Source: Rickettsiales bacterium
Lineage (GTDB): Bacteria; Pseudomonadota; Alphaproteobacteria; Rickettsiales; JABCZZ01
Assembly: GCA_035765535.1 (NCBI GenBank)
Contig: DASTXE010000003.1
Span: 310,001 to 374,000 of the forward strand
Length of the DNA stretch: 64,000 bases
Direction: 5' to 3'
This document shows, in pieces, positions 17,689 to 26,928 of the stretch. The notes under the pieces were generated by a model. The model worked only from the letters and a program-made list of their open reading frames with translations. It did not search any database and was not told the DNA's origin. Position numbers and translations under genes: made by a program. Every line of letters starts with the position of its first letter. Position 1 is the stretch's first letter.

Positions 17689-18441
17689 ATGTCGACAGTG
17701 CTTTCAGTAACAGATCTGCGCAAGCAATATAGTGCTACGCATGCCGTGGACGGTATTTCGTTCGAGGTAAAAGCGGGTGAGATCGTGGGGCTGCTTGGGC
17801 CTAATGGTGCAGGAAAGACCACAACAATCAATATGGTCATGAACGTGCTGGAGCCAAGCGCGGGAACGATTCACATTGATGGGCTTGATATTGCCACGCA
17901 TCGAAGCCAGGCCTTGCTGCGCACAAACTTTGCCGCCGTTTATGCACCGCTGCCAGGCAATCTGACGGTGGTGCAGAATTTGCGCATCTTCGGCATGCTG
18001 TACGAGGTAAAACAGCTCTCGCAGCGGATCGAAGAAGTGATCGGGCAATTCGATCTGGAGCGTTTCCGTAATACCAAATGCGGTGTGCTTTCTTCCGGTG
18101 AGCAGACGCGTGTGTGCCTCGCGAAAGCCATGTTGAACCGCCCGCGCCTTCTGCTGCTGGATGAGCCTACCGGCTCGCTCGATCCCTCTAAGGCGCACGA
18201 CATCCGCCTCAGGATTCGCGATCTGGTGGAAAATGAAGGTTGCGGCGTCTTATGGACATCGCACAATATGGTGGAAGTGGAAACGATGTGCGACCGTGTA
18301 TTGTTCCTGCTGAAGGGAAAAATACTGCTTTCGGGTGATCCTAAAGCGTTGCCGCGTGAGCATGGGCATGCAACGCTTGAGGAGTTATTCATTGCGGCGG
18401 CAAATGGAGCGCTGGAATTGCAACGGGGAGAGCTGGTATGA
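17689..18441 (+). CDS. ABC transporter ATP-binding protein (ABC-2 type)
   Basis: A 250-aa ATPase. Walker A GPNGAGKT is at 37-44, the ABC signature SSGEQ (LSGGQ variant) at about 135-139, Walker B LLLLDEPTGSLDP at 155-164, and the switch His is in WTSHNM near 191. It belongs to the DrrA/NatA-like group that energises ABC-2 exporters. The next gene, overlapping it by four bases, supplies the membrane half, so the pair is a simple exporter. The substrate (drug, lipid or polymer) cannot be told from sequence. Confidence 0.93.
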   Translation: MSTVLSVTDLRKQYSATHAVDGISFEVKAGEIVGLLGPNGAGKTTTINMVMNVLEPSAGTIHIDGLDIATHRSQALLRTNFAAVYAPLPGNLTVVQNLRIFGMLYEVKQLSQRIEEVIGQFDLERFRNTKCGVLSSGEQTRVCLAKAMLNRPRLLLLDEPTGSLDPSKAHDIRLRIRDLVENEGCGVLWTSHNMVEVETMCDRVLFLLKGKILLSGDPKALPREHGHATLEELFIAAANGALELQRGELV

Positions 18442-19241
18442 ATGCTGCGCGCATATACGCTATTTTATTGCGTCAATTTTATCTCCTGCAGGAAAGCAAG
18501 GCGCGATTATTCTCACTCTTCATCTGGGTGGCGATCGACATGGTGCTGTGGGGATTCATCACGAAATATCTGGGCCAGATTGTTGAGCCGGGCTTTCACG
18601 CCGTGCCGGTATTTTTAGGCGCGATTCTGATGTGGGATTTCTTAAGCCGCGTGATGCAGGGCGTGACGATGGCGTTCTTTGAAGATGTCTGGTCGCGCAA
18701 CTTTCTCAATATGTTCGCAAGCCCGATTTCCATCGCGGAATATCTGGCCGGGCTGGTGCTTTCCAGCATTGTCACCAGCGCGATAGGGCTTGCGGTGATG
18801 CTGCTGATGGCCGGGCTTGTGTTCGGGTTCTCAGGTTTTGCATACGGAGTAATGTTCGCACCATTCCTGTTTATATTATTTCTCTGCGGCATTGCGCTTG
18901 GCATTCTGGGCAGTGCCATCGTTCTGCGGCTGGGGCCGGCGGCGGAATGGTTTATCTGGCCGATCCCTGCACTGATCTCGCCCTTCGCCTGCGTGTTCTA
19001 TCCGATGAGCACGCTACCCACTTGGATGCAGGCAATTTCGCATCTGCTGCCACCTTCATACGTGTTTGAAAATATGCGCGCAATTGTTGCAGGTCATGCC
19101 GTCTCAACGAGTGGACTCATTGGAGCAGGAGCGCTTGCAGTAGGGTATATACTGCTCGCCTGCTGGGGATTCCTGCGCGTATATAAACTCGCAGTGCGCT
19201 CCGGTCTCATCGCTCGCTACAGCGCCGAAAGCTTGAGTTGA
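18438..19241 (+). CDS. ABC-2 type transporter permease
   Basis: A 267-aa inner membrane protein with about six transmembrane segments, starting at the ATGA overlap with the ATPase gene. It has the ABC-2 layout: a cytosolic N terminus, pairs of helices at about 25-45, 55-80, 100-130, 140-165 and 170-195, and a last helix at about 230-250. It would form a dimer with two copies of the preceding ATPase and move a substrate out of the cytoplasm. ABC-2 permeases of this length occur in drug and polysaccharide export. The polysaccharide locus starts 440 bp downstream but on the other strand, so a link is only possible. Confidence 0.9.
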   Translation: MNAARIYAILLRQFYLLQESKARLFSLFIWVAIDMVLWGFITKYLGQIVEPGFHAVPVFLGAILMWDFLSRVMQGVTMAFFEDVWSRNFLNMFASPISIAEYLAGLVLSSIVTSAIGLAVMLLMAGLVFGFSGFAYGVMFAPFLFILFLCGIALGILGSAIVLRLGPAAEWFIWPIPALISPFACVFYPMSTLPTWMQAISHLLPPSYVFENMRAIVAGHAVSTSGLIGAGALAVGYILLACWGFLRVYKLAVRSGLIARYSAESLS

Positions 19242-19405
19242 TAATTCCATCTTTTTATATATCGCAGGTTGTGGTATGTTGACGGTCTAACGCAGTACAG
19301 CGTAAAGAGATTCCTGAAGGAGGTCTCTGGTAATTGACCGTTGTTTGGCGGTTGCGGCTCAAAGAGAGCCCGGTCACGTTTCGTTTCTCGAGAGGAGGTG
19401 ATGTA
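19242..19405 (+). promoter_or_regulatory. Structured leader of orphan gene 2
   Basis: The 164 bases before the GTG start contain several nested inverted repeats. AGAGA/TCTCT with CCT/AGG inside spans 19306-19328. GACCG at 19336-19340 faces CGGTC at 19371-19375, and inside that lies the hairpin GGCTC-AAAGA-GAGCC at 19356-19370. The leader ends in AGGAGGTGA, a near-perfect complement of the 16S rRNA tail. This looks like a folded 5' UTR, perhaps regulatory. Confidence 0.5.
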
Positions 19406-19573
19406 GTGGCCGACGCGAGTTCTTCCGAAAACGCAGCTTCCAAGGAACCTAAGGAAACGCGCGAGGGAGAAGATGCACAGCGTGAGCAGGCACTGGCGGG
19501 AGATCGCTTGTATGCGGATCAGGTATATGCCGCATGGGTAGCGAACGGATCCCACGGAACTCCGCCTTGCTGA
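19406..19573 (+). CDS. Orphan small protein 2, 55 aa
   Basis: Unrecognised. The GTG start lies five bases after AGGAGGTGA (19393-19401), one of the strongest ribosome sites in the window. The upstream in-frame ATG at 19334 lies inside the hairpin leader and is rejected. The product is very hydrophilic, with Ser, Glu, Lys and Asp dominating the first 30 residues (for example SKEPKETREGEDAQREQ), then a short amphipathic part with YADQVYAAWVANG, and it ends in a Cys. No membrane or export signal is seen. It stands alone between the ABC permease and the convergent isomerase gene and is followed by a 12-bp stem. Confidence 0.55.
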   Translation: MADASSSENAASKEPKETREGEDAQREQALAGDRLYADQVYAAWVANGSHGTPPC

Positions 19574-19623
19574 GTATCTGTCGCGTCACGGGGGATATGT
19601 AATACCAATCCTCATTATTGACT

Positions 19624-19667
19624 GGCCGGAGACGTGTCTTCTTAAGGAAGGCTATACGTCTCCGGCC
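19624..19667 (+). terminator. 12-bp perfect stem-loop after orphan gene 2
   Basis: GGCCGGAGACGT at 19624-19635 and ACGTCTCCGGCC at 19656-19667 are exact inverted repeats around 20 bases that themselves hold a CTTCTTAAGGAAG palindrome. It lies 50 bases after the orphan stop and 10 bases before the convergent isomerase stop. It lacks a T tract, like the stem behind orphan gene 1. Confidence 0.6.
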
Positions 19668-19677
19668 CGACCCCGTA

Positions 19678-20985
19678 TTATGCAGCCACTTCTTTATGCA
19701 GCAGGCTGAAATGCGAAAGGTATTTCTTCATCAGTTGTCTGCCGGTTCCAAGCGCTGGCTGGTCGAAAGCGTCCACATTCCACAATTGTGCCGTAATGAT
19801 GGTCTCCAGCATGAAATGCATCATCAGCGCGCCAAGCGCGGCCTCATCCAGCTTATTAACCGCGAAGATACGTAACGGACAGTGGTTGCTCACAAGCGTC
19901 TGCGTGGTGGCAAGCTGTTCGGCGGCCATGAGATCGCCTAGCGTATGGCCGTTCAGGTAATCAATGGACGGCAGACGCGAGAACGGTATGGCCGTGCCCG
20001 AATGTTTATTGTTCGGCGCAATCATGGTGACAAACTTATCGCGGGGACCTTCAAGGTAAAGCTGGAGCTGGCTGTACTGGTCGCATGCGCCTAGTGCACG
20101 CAATGCTGTGGTGCCTTGCCCGTCTTTACCAAGGCTGCCCGACCATAATTGCTGGTGCCAGGTGGTGAACGCGTCAAGCCGATCGCTGTACGGCATCATG
20201 ACCGAAACGGTTTTACCCTTGCGCCGTAATGCGTGATGCAGCGCAGCGCCAATAGCGGGCTCCGGCGTTTTGTCCATAAGCGTATGCTGCACGACATCCG
20301 CCGCACTGTGGCGGATGGCATGAATATCAAGCCCTGCCACGCGTGCAGGCAGCAATCCGGCAGCCGTGAACACGGCAAAGCGTCCTTCAATATCCGGGTC
20401 CTGGTCGAGCATGGCGATGTTAAATTCATTGCCGAAATGACGCAGCGGATTCTCGCGCGGTTCGGTGATGAAAAGGAAATGCTTCTTGATGGAATAGCCT
20501 CCGAGCTTGGCCTTGACGAGACGCAGTAATATCAGCAGCTGCGCAATGGTCTCCGCCGTATCGCCGGACTTGCTGATGGCCACAAAGATGGTTGTTTTGA
20601 GGGTGATGGAGTTCAGCAGCTGCAGGAAGCTATGCGGGTCGACATTGTCGACAAAGTGCATCTTCATGCTTCCCGTATGCCCACTATAGGGATTGCGTGC
20701 GAGTGCTGCAAGCGAGCTGCCGCTATGGCTGGAAGCCCCCATGCCGAGGATGACCATCGTGTCGAAATTCTCGCGGATGTGCTTGGCAGTGGCTTCAATA
20801 GCTTCCAGGTCATCTATGCGTTCCGGTACGGTAAGCACGGGCCAGGTGAAGCCTTTGTGATGCCCGCGCAGCAATTCAACAGCTGCCTTGGTCTGATCGA
20901 GTGCGGATTCAAAATCTTCCTTGCTCGCGCCACCTATGCCAATCACCGTTTCGAACGTACCGCTGATTTCCTGTTTGTACATCAT
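19678..20985 (-). CDS. pgi: Glucose-6-phosphate isomerase, short form
   Basis: A 435-aa sugar isomerase of the SIS fold that should interconvert glucose 6-phosphate and fructose 6-phosphate. MVILGMGASSHSGSSLAAL near residue 90 and AISKSGDTAETIAQ near 155 correspond to the phosphate-binding SIS loops. NVDAFDQPALGTGRQLMKK near the C terminus is the PGI signature (usual form VDAFDQPxVExGK). NNKHSGTAIPFSRL near 320 resembles the catalytic His loop. It is shorter than the 550-aa E. coli enzyme, as in many alphaproteobacteria. It closes a minus-strand polysaccharide operon and could supply fructose 6-phosphate for sugar nucleotides. Confidence 0.82.
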   Translation of the reverse strand: MMYKQEISGTFETVIGIGGASKEDFESALDQTKAAVELLRGHHKGFTWPVLTVPERIDDLEAIEATAKHIRENFDTMVILGMGASSHSGSSLAALARNPYSGHTGSMKMHFVDNVDPHSFLQLLNSITLKTTIFVAISKSGDTAETIAQLLILLRLVKAKLGGYSIKKHFLFITEPRENPLRHFGNEFNIAMLDQDPDIEGRFAVFTAAGLLPARVAGLDIHAIRHSAADVVQHTLMDKTPEPAIGAALHHALRRKGKTVSVMMPYSDRLDAFTTWHQQLWSGSLGKDGQGTTALRALGACDQYSQLQLYLEGPRDKFVTMIAPNNKHSGTAIPFSRLPSIDYLNGHTLGDLMAAEQLATTQTLVSNHCPLRIFAVNKLDEAALGALMMHFMLETIITAQLWNVDAFDQPALGTGRQLMKKYLSHFSLLHKEVAA

Positions 20986-21013
20986 GTCTGTTTTATCTCA
21001 CTATCTCAAAAAT

Positions 21014-22474
21014 TTAATAAGCACCGCTGCGTGAAAGCAGAGCGGGAAAGGTTTTGCAAAGAATAGCGATGTCGTGCCACAGCGACCAGTTACGCACATA
21101 CCAGCTATCCATATGAACGCGCTGCTGGTAACTGACATCATTGCGGCCGCTGACCTGCCAGAGTCCGGTGATCCCGGGGCGTACGCGGTAATAATGCGCG
21201 ATATCGCCGTCATAATGGTGGACTTCATCCGTGACGATGGGGCGCGGTCCGACAAGGCTCATATCCCCGCGCAGCACATTGAAAAGCTGCGGTAATTCGT
21301 CAAGGCTGCTGCGGCGCAGGAACCTGCCCACTTTGGTAATGCGCGGATCGTTCTGCAACTTGCGCGTCGTCTGCCATTCATGCTGGGCTTCCGGATGCTG
21401 CGCAAGATAGGTGCGCAGAACGGCATCGCCATCAATGCGCATGGAACGGAATTTCAGGCATCCAAATGCTTTGCCGTTCTGGCCGATGCGCGTGTGGCGG
21501 TAAAAGGCAGGGCCGCCGTCACGACGCACCAGGAATGCAAGCGCGAACATGAAAGGGCTCAGCAGCACCAAGGCGGTTCCTGAAGCGGCAATATCGAGCA
21601 GGCGTTTCAGGAAGCGGTGCACCGGCTGCTCCAATGCGCTGCTGCGCGTCAGCAGGAGAGTGTCGTGATTGAAGAAATATTGCTGCTGCATGCCGTGCAC
21701 CGGAAGTGGACCGAGTGGTGGGCAAAGGGAGAAGGGAACACTGTCGCGAGCGAGCTGCGCCAGCGGGCGGGTGGCTTTTTCCAGATCGGCTCCGTCCAGT
21801 GCGATGATGATATGATCGGCATTATACTGGGCGCACAGATTTGTCCAGGAAGCGCCTGCCTGCAGAAAAGCGATGGGTAAGTTATGAACCTGTGCGGCGA
21901 TTTCGTAACCGAAATCAGGCTCGGAACGCAGCGCTGCCTTTGCATAAGCAGCCGTGTCGCCACCGCCAATCAGAAGCGTAGGAATCTGGTAAAGATTGCG
22001 CTTGCGCCAGTATGCGCGCATGAGATTGCGCAGCCCGATGATAAACACGGCGGCAATAGCCCAGCCGAGCGTGAGCCAGAGACGTGAGACTTCATGTTTC
22101 AGGGCGAGTAGCACAAAACCGTCCACCATCATGGCAAGCGCCAGTGCCCCTGCAACGCGGCGGCATTCCAGCCAGAAAGGCATGCGCATACGGTAATGGC
22201 CGGTATGCAGGAACCACAACAGAACGCCTCCTGCAATAGCGGCGCTCAGCATAAGCTTGACGGAGCGGTCCTCAAATGCGCGGTGCAGGAAGAAATGACT
22301 GATCATGGCCGAAAGCGCCCAGGCGCACAGAAAACCTGCCGCGAGCGCAAGCGCATCGGTAAGGCCATACCAGCGCAGCAGGCGGGAAGGGTTATGAAGC
22401 GTGCGGGAAGACGTATCGCGCTCCTCGTAATGTATGGGCGAGGGAAGAGACTGTACTGAAGAATGAATAGGCAT
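21014..22474 (-). CDS. Polyprenyl glycosylphosphotransferase (initiating sugar transferase)
   Basis: This 486-aa membrane enzyme puts the first sugar phosphate on undecaprenyl phosphate and so starts a repeat unit. The N-terminal half has four to five transmembrane helices (about 30-130) and a CoA-binding-like soluble part with [16 protein letters not shown]. The C-terminal half is the conserved WcaJ/WbaP/ExoY catalytic domain: [18 protein letters not shown], then [48 protein letters not shown] and [14 protein letters not shown]. It is the gene before the isomerase in a minus-strand run and fits the role of PssY or TIGR03013-like enzymes of exopolysaccharide loci. Confidence 0.93.
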   Translation of the reverse strand: MPIHSSVQSLPSPIHYEERDTSSRTLHNPSRLLRWYGLTDALALAAGFLCAWALSAMISHFFLHRAFEDRSVKLMLSAAIAGGVLLWFLHTGHYRMRMPFWLECRRVAGALALAMMVDGFVLLALKHEVSRLWLTLGWAIAAVFIIGLRNLMRAYWRKRNLYQIPTLLIGGGDTAAYAKAALRSEPDFGYEIAAQVHNLPIAFLQAGASWTNLCAQYNADHIIIALDGADLEKATRPLAQLARDSVPFSLCPPLGPLPVHGMQQQYFFNHDTLLLTRSSALEQPVHRFLKRLLDIAASGTALVLLSPFMFALAFLVRRDGGPAFYRHTRIGQNGKAFGCLKFRSMRIDGDAVLRTYLAQHPEAQHEWQTTRKLQNDPRITKVGRFLRRSSLDELPQLFNVLRGDMSLVGPRPIVTDEVHHYDGDIAHYYRVRPGITGLWQVSGRNDVSYQQRVHMDSWYVRNWSLWHDIAILCKTFPALLSRSGAY

Positions 22475-22646
22475 AAAGACTCTCCGTAGGGGATAAAAAA
22501 CATTTCTGAAGCAGATGCCCCAGAAAGGGATAAGGTGCCAAGCAAAGTCAGGGAAATTTGATTTTTTCTCGATAAGATTAATCGAGACGATTTATAAACC
22601 CCTCATAAAGAGTCTGGCTATGGGATTGAGAAACGAAAAATTCCTG

Positions 22647-23912
22647 CTAACGTGCGGGGCGGAAGAGAGGGTAGAAAAACATCAGCAGGCCGATACCGAA
22701 CGGTCCCAGCAGATCGACTTCCACGAACGCACGTGCCAGGAACATGAACGCAATTCCAAGCGCCAGGATACATTCGGTCGTAAGACCCTTTTGCAGTGTA
22801 TTGCGCAGGGATTTGCGGCATGCGCTGAGCAGCAGCAGCGCCATCAGCAGGCAGCCCAGAGCACCCAGATCCACAAAAGTCTGCACGAACAGATTATGAA
22901 AATGGAAGCCCGATTTGCTGGGGATGCCGAATTCAAACCAGTAACGTTCCGCTTGCTTCTGGCCTTGTACCCAAAATGCAGTATAGCCATGGCCGAGCAC
23001 AGGATGCTCCATGCCAATACGCGTGCCTTCTTGCCACAGGTAAGTACGTCCGGTGAGCGTTGTATCTTTACCGAATTTATGCAGCACCGTATCTTCCAGA
23101 TCCAGATTCAGCGCCGCCAGCACAACGGCAGCGATGGCAATGACGCTGATGCCGATAATGGGCAGGCGCGACTGTTTCGTGAAGCGCGTAACGGCATATA
23201 CACAGGATATGACGGCAACGGTAAGCGCGAGCGACAGCACCGCCGTAGCGGATTTACACAGATAGAGCGATACCAGATAAACAGCGAACGGAATGACGCA
23301 GAAAAGAGTGACAGGGATAATGCCACGGACAGAGGGCAGCAGCGCAAGCGTAGCAACAATGCCGATTTCTGCCATGAACCCGACCTGGTTCTTGGAGCCG
23401 AACAGGCCGATGAGTGAATAAGTGCCACTGAAAGAATCGAATCCGTAACGGCGACTCGCAAGGCTGGCCAGCAGAGACAATGTTGCGCCGATACAAACGC
23501 CCTTAGCGAAATGTTCTGCGTCTACATGGCGTGCGATGACAATGACGCACAGTAACATGGAAAGCAGTTCGACGCCGTGATGCAGGGTAATGCCGCGATA
23601 GCCGGACCAGAACGCCGAAAAACAGGCAAGCAGCGGCAACAGAATACCAAGGGAAGAGCGACGCGGCGGCAGCAATATGGCCACGCCTTTATGCAGGACG
23701 CGCGGCAGCCAGAGTCCGTAAAACACCAGAATGGGAACAATGCTGAACAGGCTCGAATACGCCATGATAATGACGGATGCTGCCACACAGGCGATTTCAA
23801 AATGATCGTGCTGTGTATGCGCTCGTTTCGCGGCGCGCTCTGCTTCCCGCTGCGCGAAAATCACGGATAATGAGGTAGGGGGAGGCGAGAGAGTATCGCT
23901 TTGCGAGGTCAT
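22647..23912 (-). CDS. O-antigen ligase / polymerase family protein (Wzy/WaaL)
   Basis: A 421-aa inner membrane protein with about ten to twelve hydrophobic helices. The large periplasmic loop carries the Wzy_C pattern (EHPVLGHGYTAFW near 300, FHFHNLFVQTFVDLGALG near 345). It would either polymerise repeat units on undecaprenyl or ligate the finished glycan. In a Wzx/Wzy locus without a lipid A core ligase nearby, polymerase is the likelier role. I chose the ATG at 23912, which forms an ATGA overlap with the upstream glycosyltransferase. The 36-residue extension to 24020 lies wholly inside that gene. Confidence 0.85.
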   Translation of the reverse strand: MTSQSDTLSPPPTSLSVIFAQREAERAAKRAHTQHDHFEIACVAASVIIMAYSSLFSIVPILVFYGLWLPRVLHKGVAILLPPRRSSLGILLPLLACFSAFWSGYRGITLHHGVELLSMLLCVIVIARHVDAEHFAKGVCIGATLSLLASLASRRYGFDSFSGTYSLIGLFGSKNQVGFMAEIGIVATLALLPSVRGIIPVTLFCVIPFAVYLVSLYLCKSATAVLSLALTVAVISCVYAVTRFTKQSRLPIIGISVIAIAAVVLAALNLDLEDTVLHKFGKDTTLTGRTYLWQEGTRIGMEHPVLGHGYTAFWVQGQKQAERYWFEFGIPSKSGFHFHNLFVQTFVDLGALGCLLMALLLLSACRKSLRNTLQKGLTTECILALGIAFMFLARAFVEVDLLGPFGIGLLMFFYPLFRPAR

Positions 23913-24859
23913 GAAAAACTCCAGAGCCGTTGTATGCGTACGCAGGCGGGGCGCCACAAAGGCCACGCGGCCTGGGGAGAAGAAAGGACAATTTTGAGTG
24001 CCGCCTTCAGGTCGCGGCATTTCAGCGCATCCACAAGCTGCGTGAAACGATAAGCCTGCTGCAGGTGGCGCTCACGCCGCTGTTGCGCTGCCGCTGCGCG
24101 TGGATCGAGCGTGTGATGGGTAAGAAATAAACGGTCGGCAGTGGCAATGCGGTTGACGTCTTCAAGGCGCAGCCGGTGTGAGGTGGAACCGGCGCGTGCA
24201 GTATAGGCGTAGCCTGCAGTAGGTTCGGTCACGCATACGGCCTGGTTTGCCAGTGCCTCAGCCATGAGCATGTAATCTTCCCCGATACGAATTTCCGGGC
24301 GGTAAGCCAGCTGCATCCTTTGCAGGAAATGCGCCGAAAAAATCGGTTTGAGATATCCAAGGCAATAACCTCCGAGGAAAGATTGGTTGCCTGCGATAAA
24401 ATCCGCCAGCGTGATGTAGGGCATCTTGGTAAAACGTTCCGTGGGGAACATGAGGAATTCACGCCCGTCCTGCTCGCGCTGTACTACAATATTATCTACG
24501 ACGATATCGGCATGGTGTAAGGCGGCGTGCTCAATGCAGCGCGCCAGCCGACCGGGAAGCATGCGGTCGTCTCCGTCCAGTATGGCAATCCATTTGCCTT
24601 GCGCAGCTGCAATGGCGGCATTGCGAGCGGCTCCGGCCCCTGCATTGCGTGTAAGCCGGATGTAGCGGACGCGCGGGTCGCGCATATTCTGGACGATCTG
24701 CCCCGTGCGGTCGCGCGAGCAGTCGTCAACGACAATCACTTCCACGCGCACATGCTCCTGATCCAGAGCGCTGCGTATGGCATGCCGTATATAATTTTCC
24801 ACATTATAAGCGGCGATGATGACGGAAACATCTATGGTAGGGTTATGCGTTGTGTCCAT
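23909..24859 (-). CDS. GT2 family glycosyltransferase
   Basis: A 316-aa cytoplasmic GT-A enzyme. IDVSVIIAAYNVENYIRHA at 9-27 is the family start, VIVVDDCSRDRTGQI follows, and ILDGDDRMLPGRL near 94 gives the DxD metal site. It transfers a sugar from a nucleotide donor to the growing lipid-linked repeat unit. It overlaps the next upstream glycosyltransferase by 17 bases and the downstream ligase/polymerase by 4, so the three are one transcription unit. It closely resembles the GT2 at 43021 in layout (both have RTRNAGAGAARNAAIA- or NRGPSAARNVAIA-like stretches). Confidence 0.9.
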   Translation of the reverse strand: MDTTHNPTIDVSVIIAAYNVENYIRHAIRSALDQEHVRVEVIVVDDCSRDRTGQIVQNMRDPRVRYIRLTRNAGAGAARNAAIAAAQGKWIAILDGDDRMLPGRLARCIEHAALHHADIVVDNIVVQREQDGREFLMFPTERFTKMPYITLADFIAGNQSFLGGYCLGYLKPIFSAHFLQRMQLAYRPEIRIGEDYMLMAEALANQAVCVTEPTAGYAYTARAGSTSHRLRLEDVNRIATADRLFLTHHTLDPRAAAAQQRRERHLQQAYRFTQLVDALKCRDLKAALKIVLSSPQAAWPLWRPACVRIQRLWSFS

Positions 24860-25766
24860 AGGGCTCTATCCGTGAAAAAGAAAGGAAGGAAAGTACGGCT
24901 CCTGTATGCATGGAGCCGCGCAGCAGCCAGAAGGCGCCACGGGTAACATCCGCGACGCCGGAAGGAGCGGCAGCAAAACAGAACAGGGCTTTGGCTGCGG
25001 CTTTAAGCGCGGCCATGCAGCGTGCCATTGTTCCGGCTCCGGTCGTATCCAGCCAGAGCGTGGCATAAGTCTGGCCGTACCGGAAACGCCTTGCCAGCAG
25101 CCATGCAAGCTGGGCGCGTTCACGCGGAACGGCTTCCGTGACCAGTGCTTCCGGCGCATAAGCGATCACGCCGCCGCTGGTGTGAATATCCGCAAAAAAT
25201 GCAGTATCCTCGCCGCCGCTGCGTCCGAGATCCGCGCGGAACCGTTTGCCAAAGACGGCAGGAGCTTCACGGCGCAACAAAGCATTGCCGCAATAGCCGG
25301 TAGTGATTGCGCTGCCCTGATATGTCGGGCGGGTGGAATGAAAGTCACCCTGCCGCATCCAGGCCGGGCATTCATCCGGATAGACGGCAAGCACAGGACC
25401 CAGCACAACATCGGCATTCTCGCGCTGCATTATATTCACCAGAGAGACCAGCCATTGCTCGGTCGCAAGTTCATCGTCATCGAGAAATGCGACCAGATGT
25501 GCGGTTGCCGCATCGAGGCAGGCATTGCGTGCGGTGGATATATTGCGTGCAGGCGCATGAATATACACAATCTGCAGTCCCGTTTCTGCCGCAATCTCCA
25601 TTACCCAGTCGCGCGCGCTCGGCCAGTCGTCATTATCGGCCACCAGAACACGCACTTCCCATTGCGGCAGCAGGTGCAGCCGGGAAAGCGAGCGCAACGT
25701 CTCCACCACGCCGGGGCGGCGGAACGTGCAAATACAGATATCAATAGCAAGGCCGTCTCCGGTCAT
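24843..25766 (-). CDS. GT2 family glycosyltransferase
   Basis: A 307-aa GT-A enzyme and the first gene of the minus-strand polysaccharide run. It opens with IDICICTFRRPGVVETLRSL, has VLVADNDDWPSARDWV, and AFLDDDELATEQWLVSL near 92 as the metal-binding DDD motif. Sequence after 200 contains ARRFRYGQTYATLWLD, typical of the acceptor part. The ATG at 25766 faces the divergent ATPase gene across 256 bp. Donor and acceptor sugars cannot be told. Confidence 0.9.
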   Translation of the reverse strand: MTGDGLAIDICICTFRRPGVVETLRSLSRLHLLPQWEVRVLVADNDDWPSARDWVMEIAAETGLQIVYIHAPARNISTARNACLDAATAHLVAFLDDDELATEQWLVSLVNIMQRENADVVLGPVLAVYPDECPAWMRQGDFHSTRPTYQGSAITTGYCGNALLRREAPAVFGKRFRADLGRSGGEDTAFFADIHTSGGVIAYAPEALVTEAVPRERAQLAWLLARRFRYGQTYATLWLDTTGAGTMARCMAALKAAAKALFCFAAAPSGVADVTRGAFWLLRGSMHTGAVLSFLSFSRIEPYGHNA

Positions 25767-26022
25767 CCCGCTGCATCCTGAAAAAAATAAAAAGTTAAAA
25801 AATTGAAAAACACCGAAAATTCCTGCGCTCTAGGCAGCAGGAAGCGGACGCAAATTATATTGCCGGAAGTGAAATACGTTTATTCTCATAACGCACCATT
25901 ACGGTTTATGCAAGATTTTCCGTATGGCCTATTTATCCCCTCATGGCTTTATATGCGTCATTACGAGACCCTGAGTATAAGAATAGCCTCAGGGAAATCT
26001 GAACGTAAAGAGGTTGAGCGCA
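25767..26022. promoter_or_regulatory. Divergent control region of the polysaccharide locus
   Basis: This 256-bp gap separates the minus-strand and plus-strand halves of the locus. It contains two exact inverted repeats. TTCCTGC at 25820-25826 faces GCAGGAA at 25837-25843, an operator-like dyad. CCCTGAG at 25969-25975 faces CTCAGGG at 25988-25994, close to the ATPase start and able to form a leader hairpin. A-rich tracts flank the left part. No gene was found inside. Confidence 0.5.
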
Positions 26023-26928
26023 ATGTACGAAAGTTTCTATGGCCTTTCGGGAAGGCCGTTTTCATTGTTGCCGGATGCAGCATTCCTGTATCCGAGCGCA
26101 CGCCACAAGCGTGTCATCAGCCTGTTGGAATATGGCTCCGTCACACAGGCGGGTATTATTGTGATCAGTGGCGAGATCGGCGCAGGAAAAACCACTGCCA
26201 TTCGTTACTACCTCAAGGGACTCGGCCAGGATGTAGCGGTCGGTCTTATCACAAATACGAGTCAGTCCTTCGGCTCCATGCTGCAATGGGTGGTGACGGC
26301 ATTCGCGCTCGACGATACAGGAGACGATGTCAAACTCTATAATCGCTTCGTGGATTTCCTGGTTGCGCAATATGCCAAAGGCAAGCGCACGGTCCTGATT
26401 ATGGATGAGGCGCAGAATCTGACGGTCCCGATGATGGAAGATCTGCGCATGTTGTCCAACGTGAATAACGATAAGGACCAGCTGCTGCAGATTGTGCTGT
26501 CGGGTCAGCCTTCACTGCTGAATACGCTTAAGCATCCGGATCTGCATCAGCTTGTACAGCGCGTGGCTATCCATTGCCATCTGACGCCGCTTTCAGCGCG
26601 CGAAACGGCAAACTACATACGCCATCGTCTTGGCGTGGTAGGGGGGGCACCCGAATTATTTGACGATACGGCCTGTGCAGCAGTATATTTCTTTACCGGT
26701 GGGGTGCCGAGGCTGATTAATCTCCTCTGCGATCATTCCTTAGCTTACGCCTTTGCCGAGGATATGGAACAGGTGAGGTTCCAGACGGTGATCGAAGTAG
26801 TGGCCGATCGCGATAGCGCCGGACTGAGCGCATTCTGTAACAAAGTAAAAGGGCAGACGGAAGACCAGTTGCTGGCTCAGTTCAGGGGAATTATGAATGA
26901 AATCAGAGAGCTCAGAGAAAGTGCATAA
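26023..26928 (+). CDS. ExeA-like AAA ATPase of exopolysaccharide loci
   Basis: A 301-aa cytoplasmic ATPase. It opens with MYESFYGLSGRPFSLLPD, the usual start of the ExeA/GspA-like family and of the ATPase that accompanies XrtA-type exopolysaccharide clusters. Walker A GEIGAGKTT is at 50-58 and Walker B TVLIMDEAQNL at 123-133. LSGQPSLLNTL near 165 and GGVPRLINLLCDHSL near 225 are further AAA marks. I chose the ATG at 26023, with AAAGAGG nine bases upstream, over a TTG at 26014. It heads the plus-strand half of the locus. Its exact job in polymer export is not known. Confidence 0.88.
   Translation: MYESFYGLSGRPFSLLPDAAFLYPSARHKRVISLLEYGSVTQAGIIVISGEIGAGKTTAIRYYLKGLGQDVAVGLITNTSQSFGSMLQWVVTAFALDDTGDDVKLYNRFVDFLVAQYAKGKRTVLIMDEAQNLTVPMMEDLRMLSNVNNDKDQLLQIVLSGQPSLLNTLKHPDLHQLVQRVAIHCHLTPLSARETANYIRHRLGVVGGAPELFDDTACAAVYFFTGGVPRLINLLCDHSLAYAFAEDMEQVRFQTVIEVVADRDSAGLSAFCNKVKGQTEDQLLAQFRGIMNEIRELRESA

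Noticed and set aside
22568..22586. CTCGAT/ATCGAG inverted repeat in the gap between the sugar transferase and ligase genes as a terminator
   Set aside because: The T run is on the wrong side of the stem for the minus-strand genes, and the stem is only six base pairs.
25803..26342. A 179-codon plus-strand frame covering the start of the ExeA-like ATPase gene
   Set aside because: It runs out of frame through the Walker A coding region. The ATPase frame has the motifs and the ribosome site.
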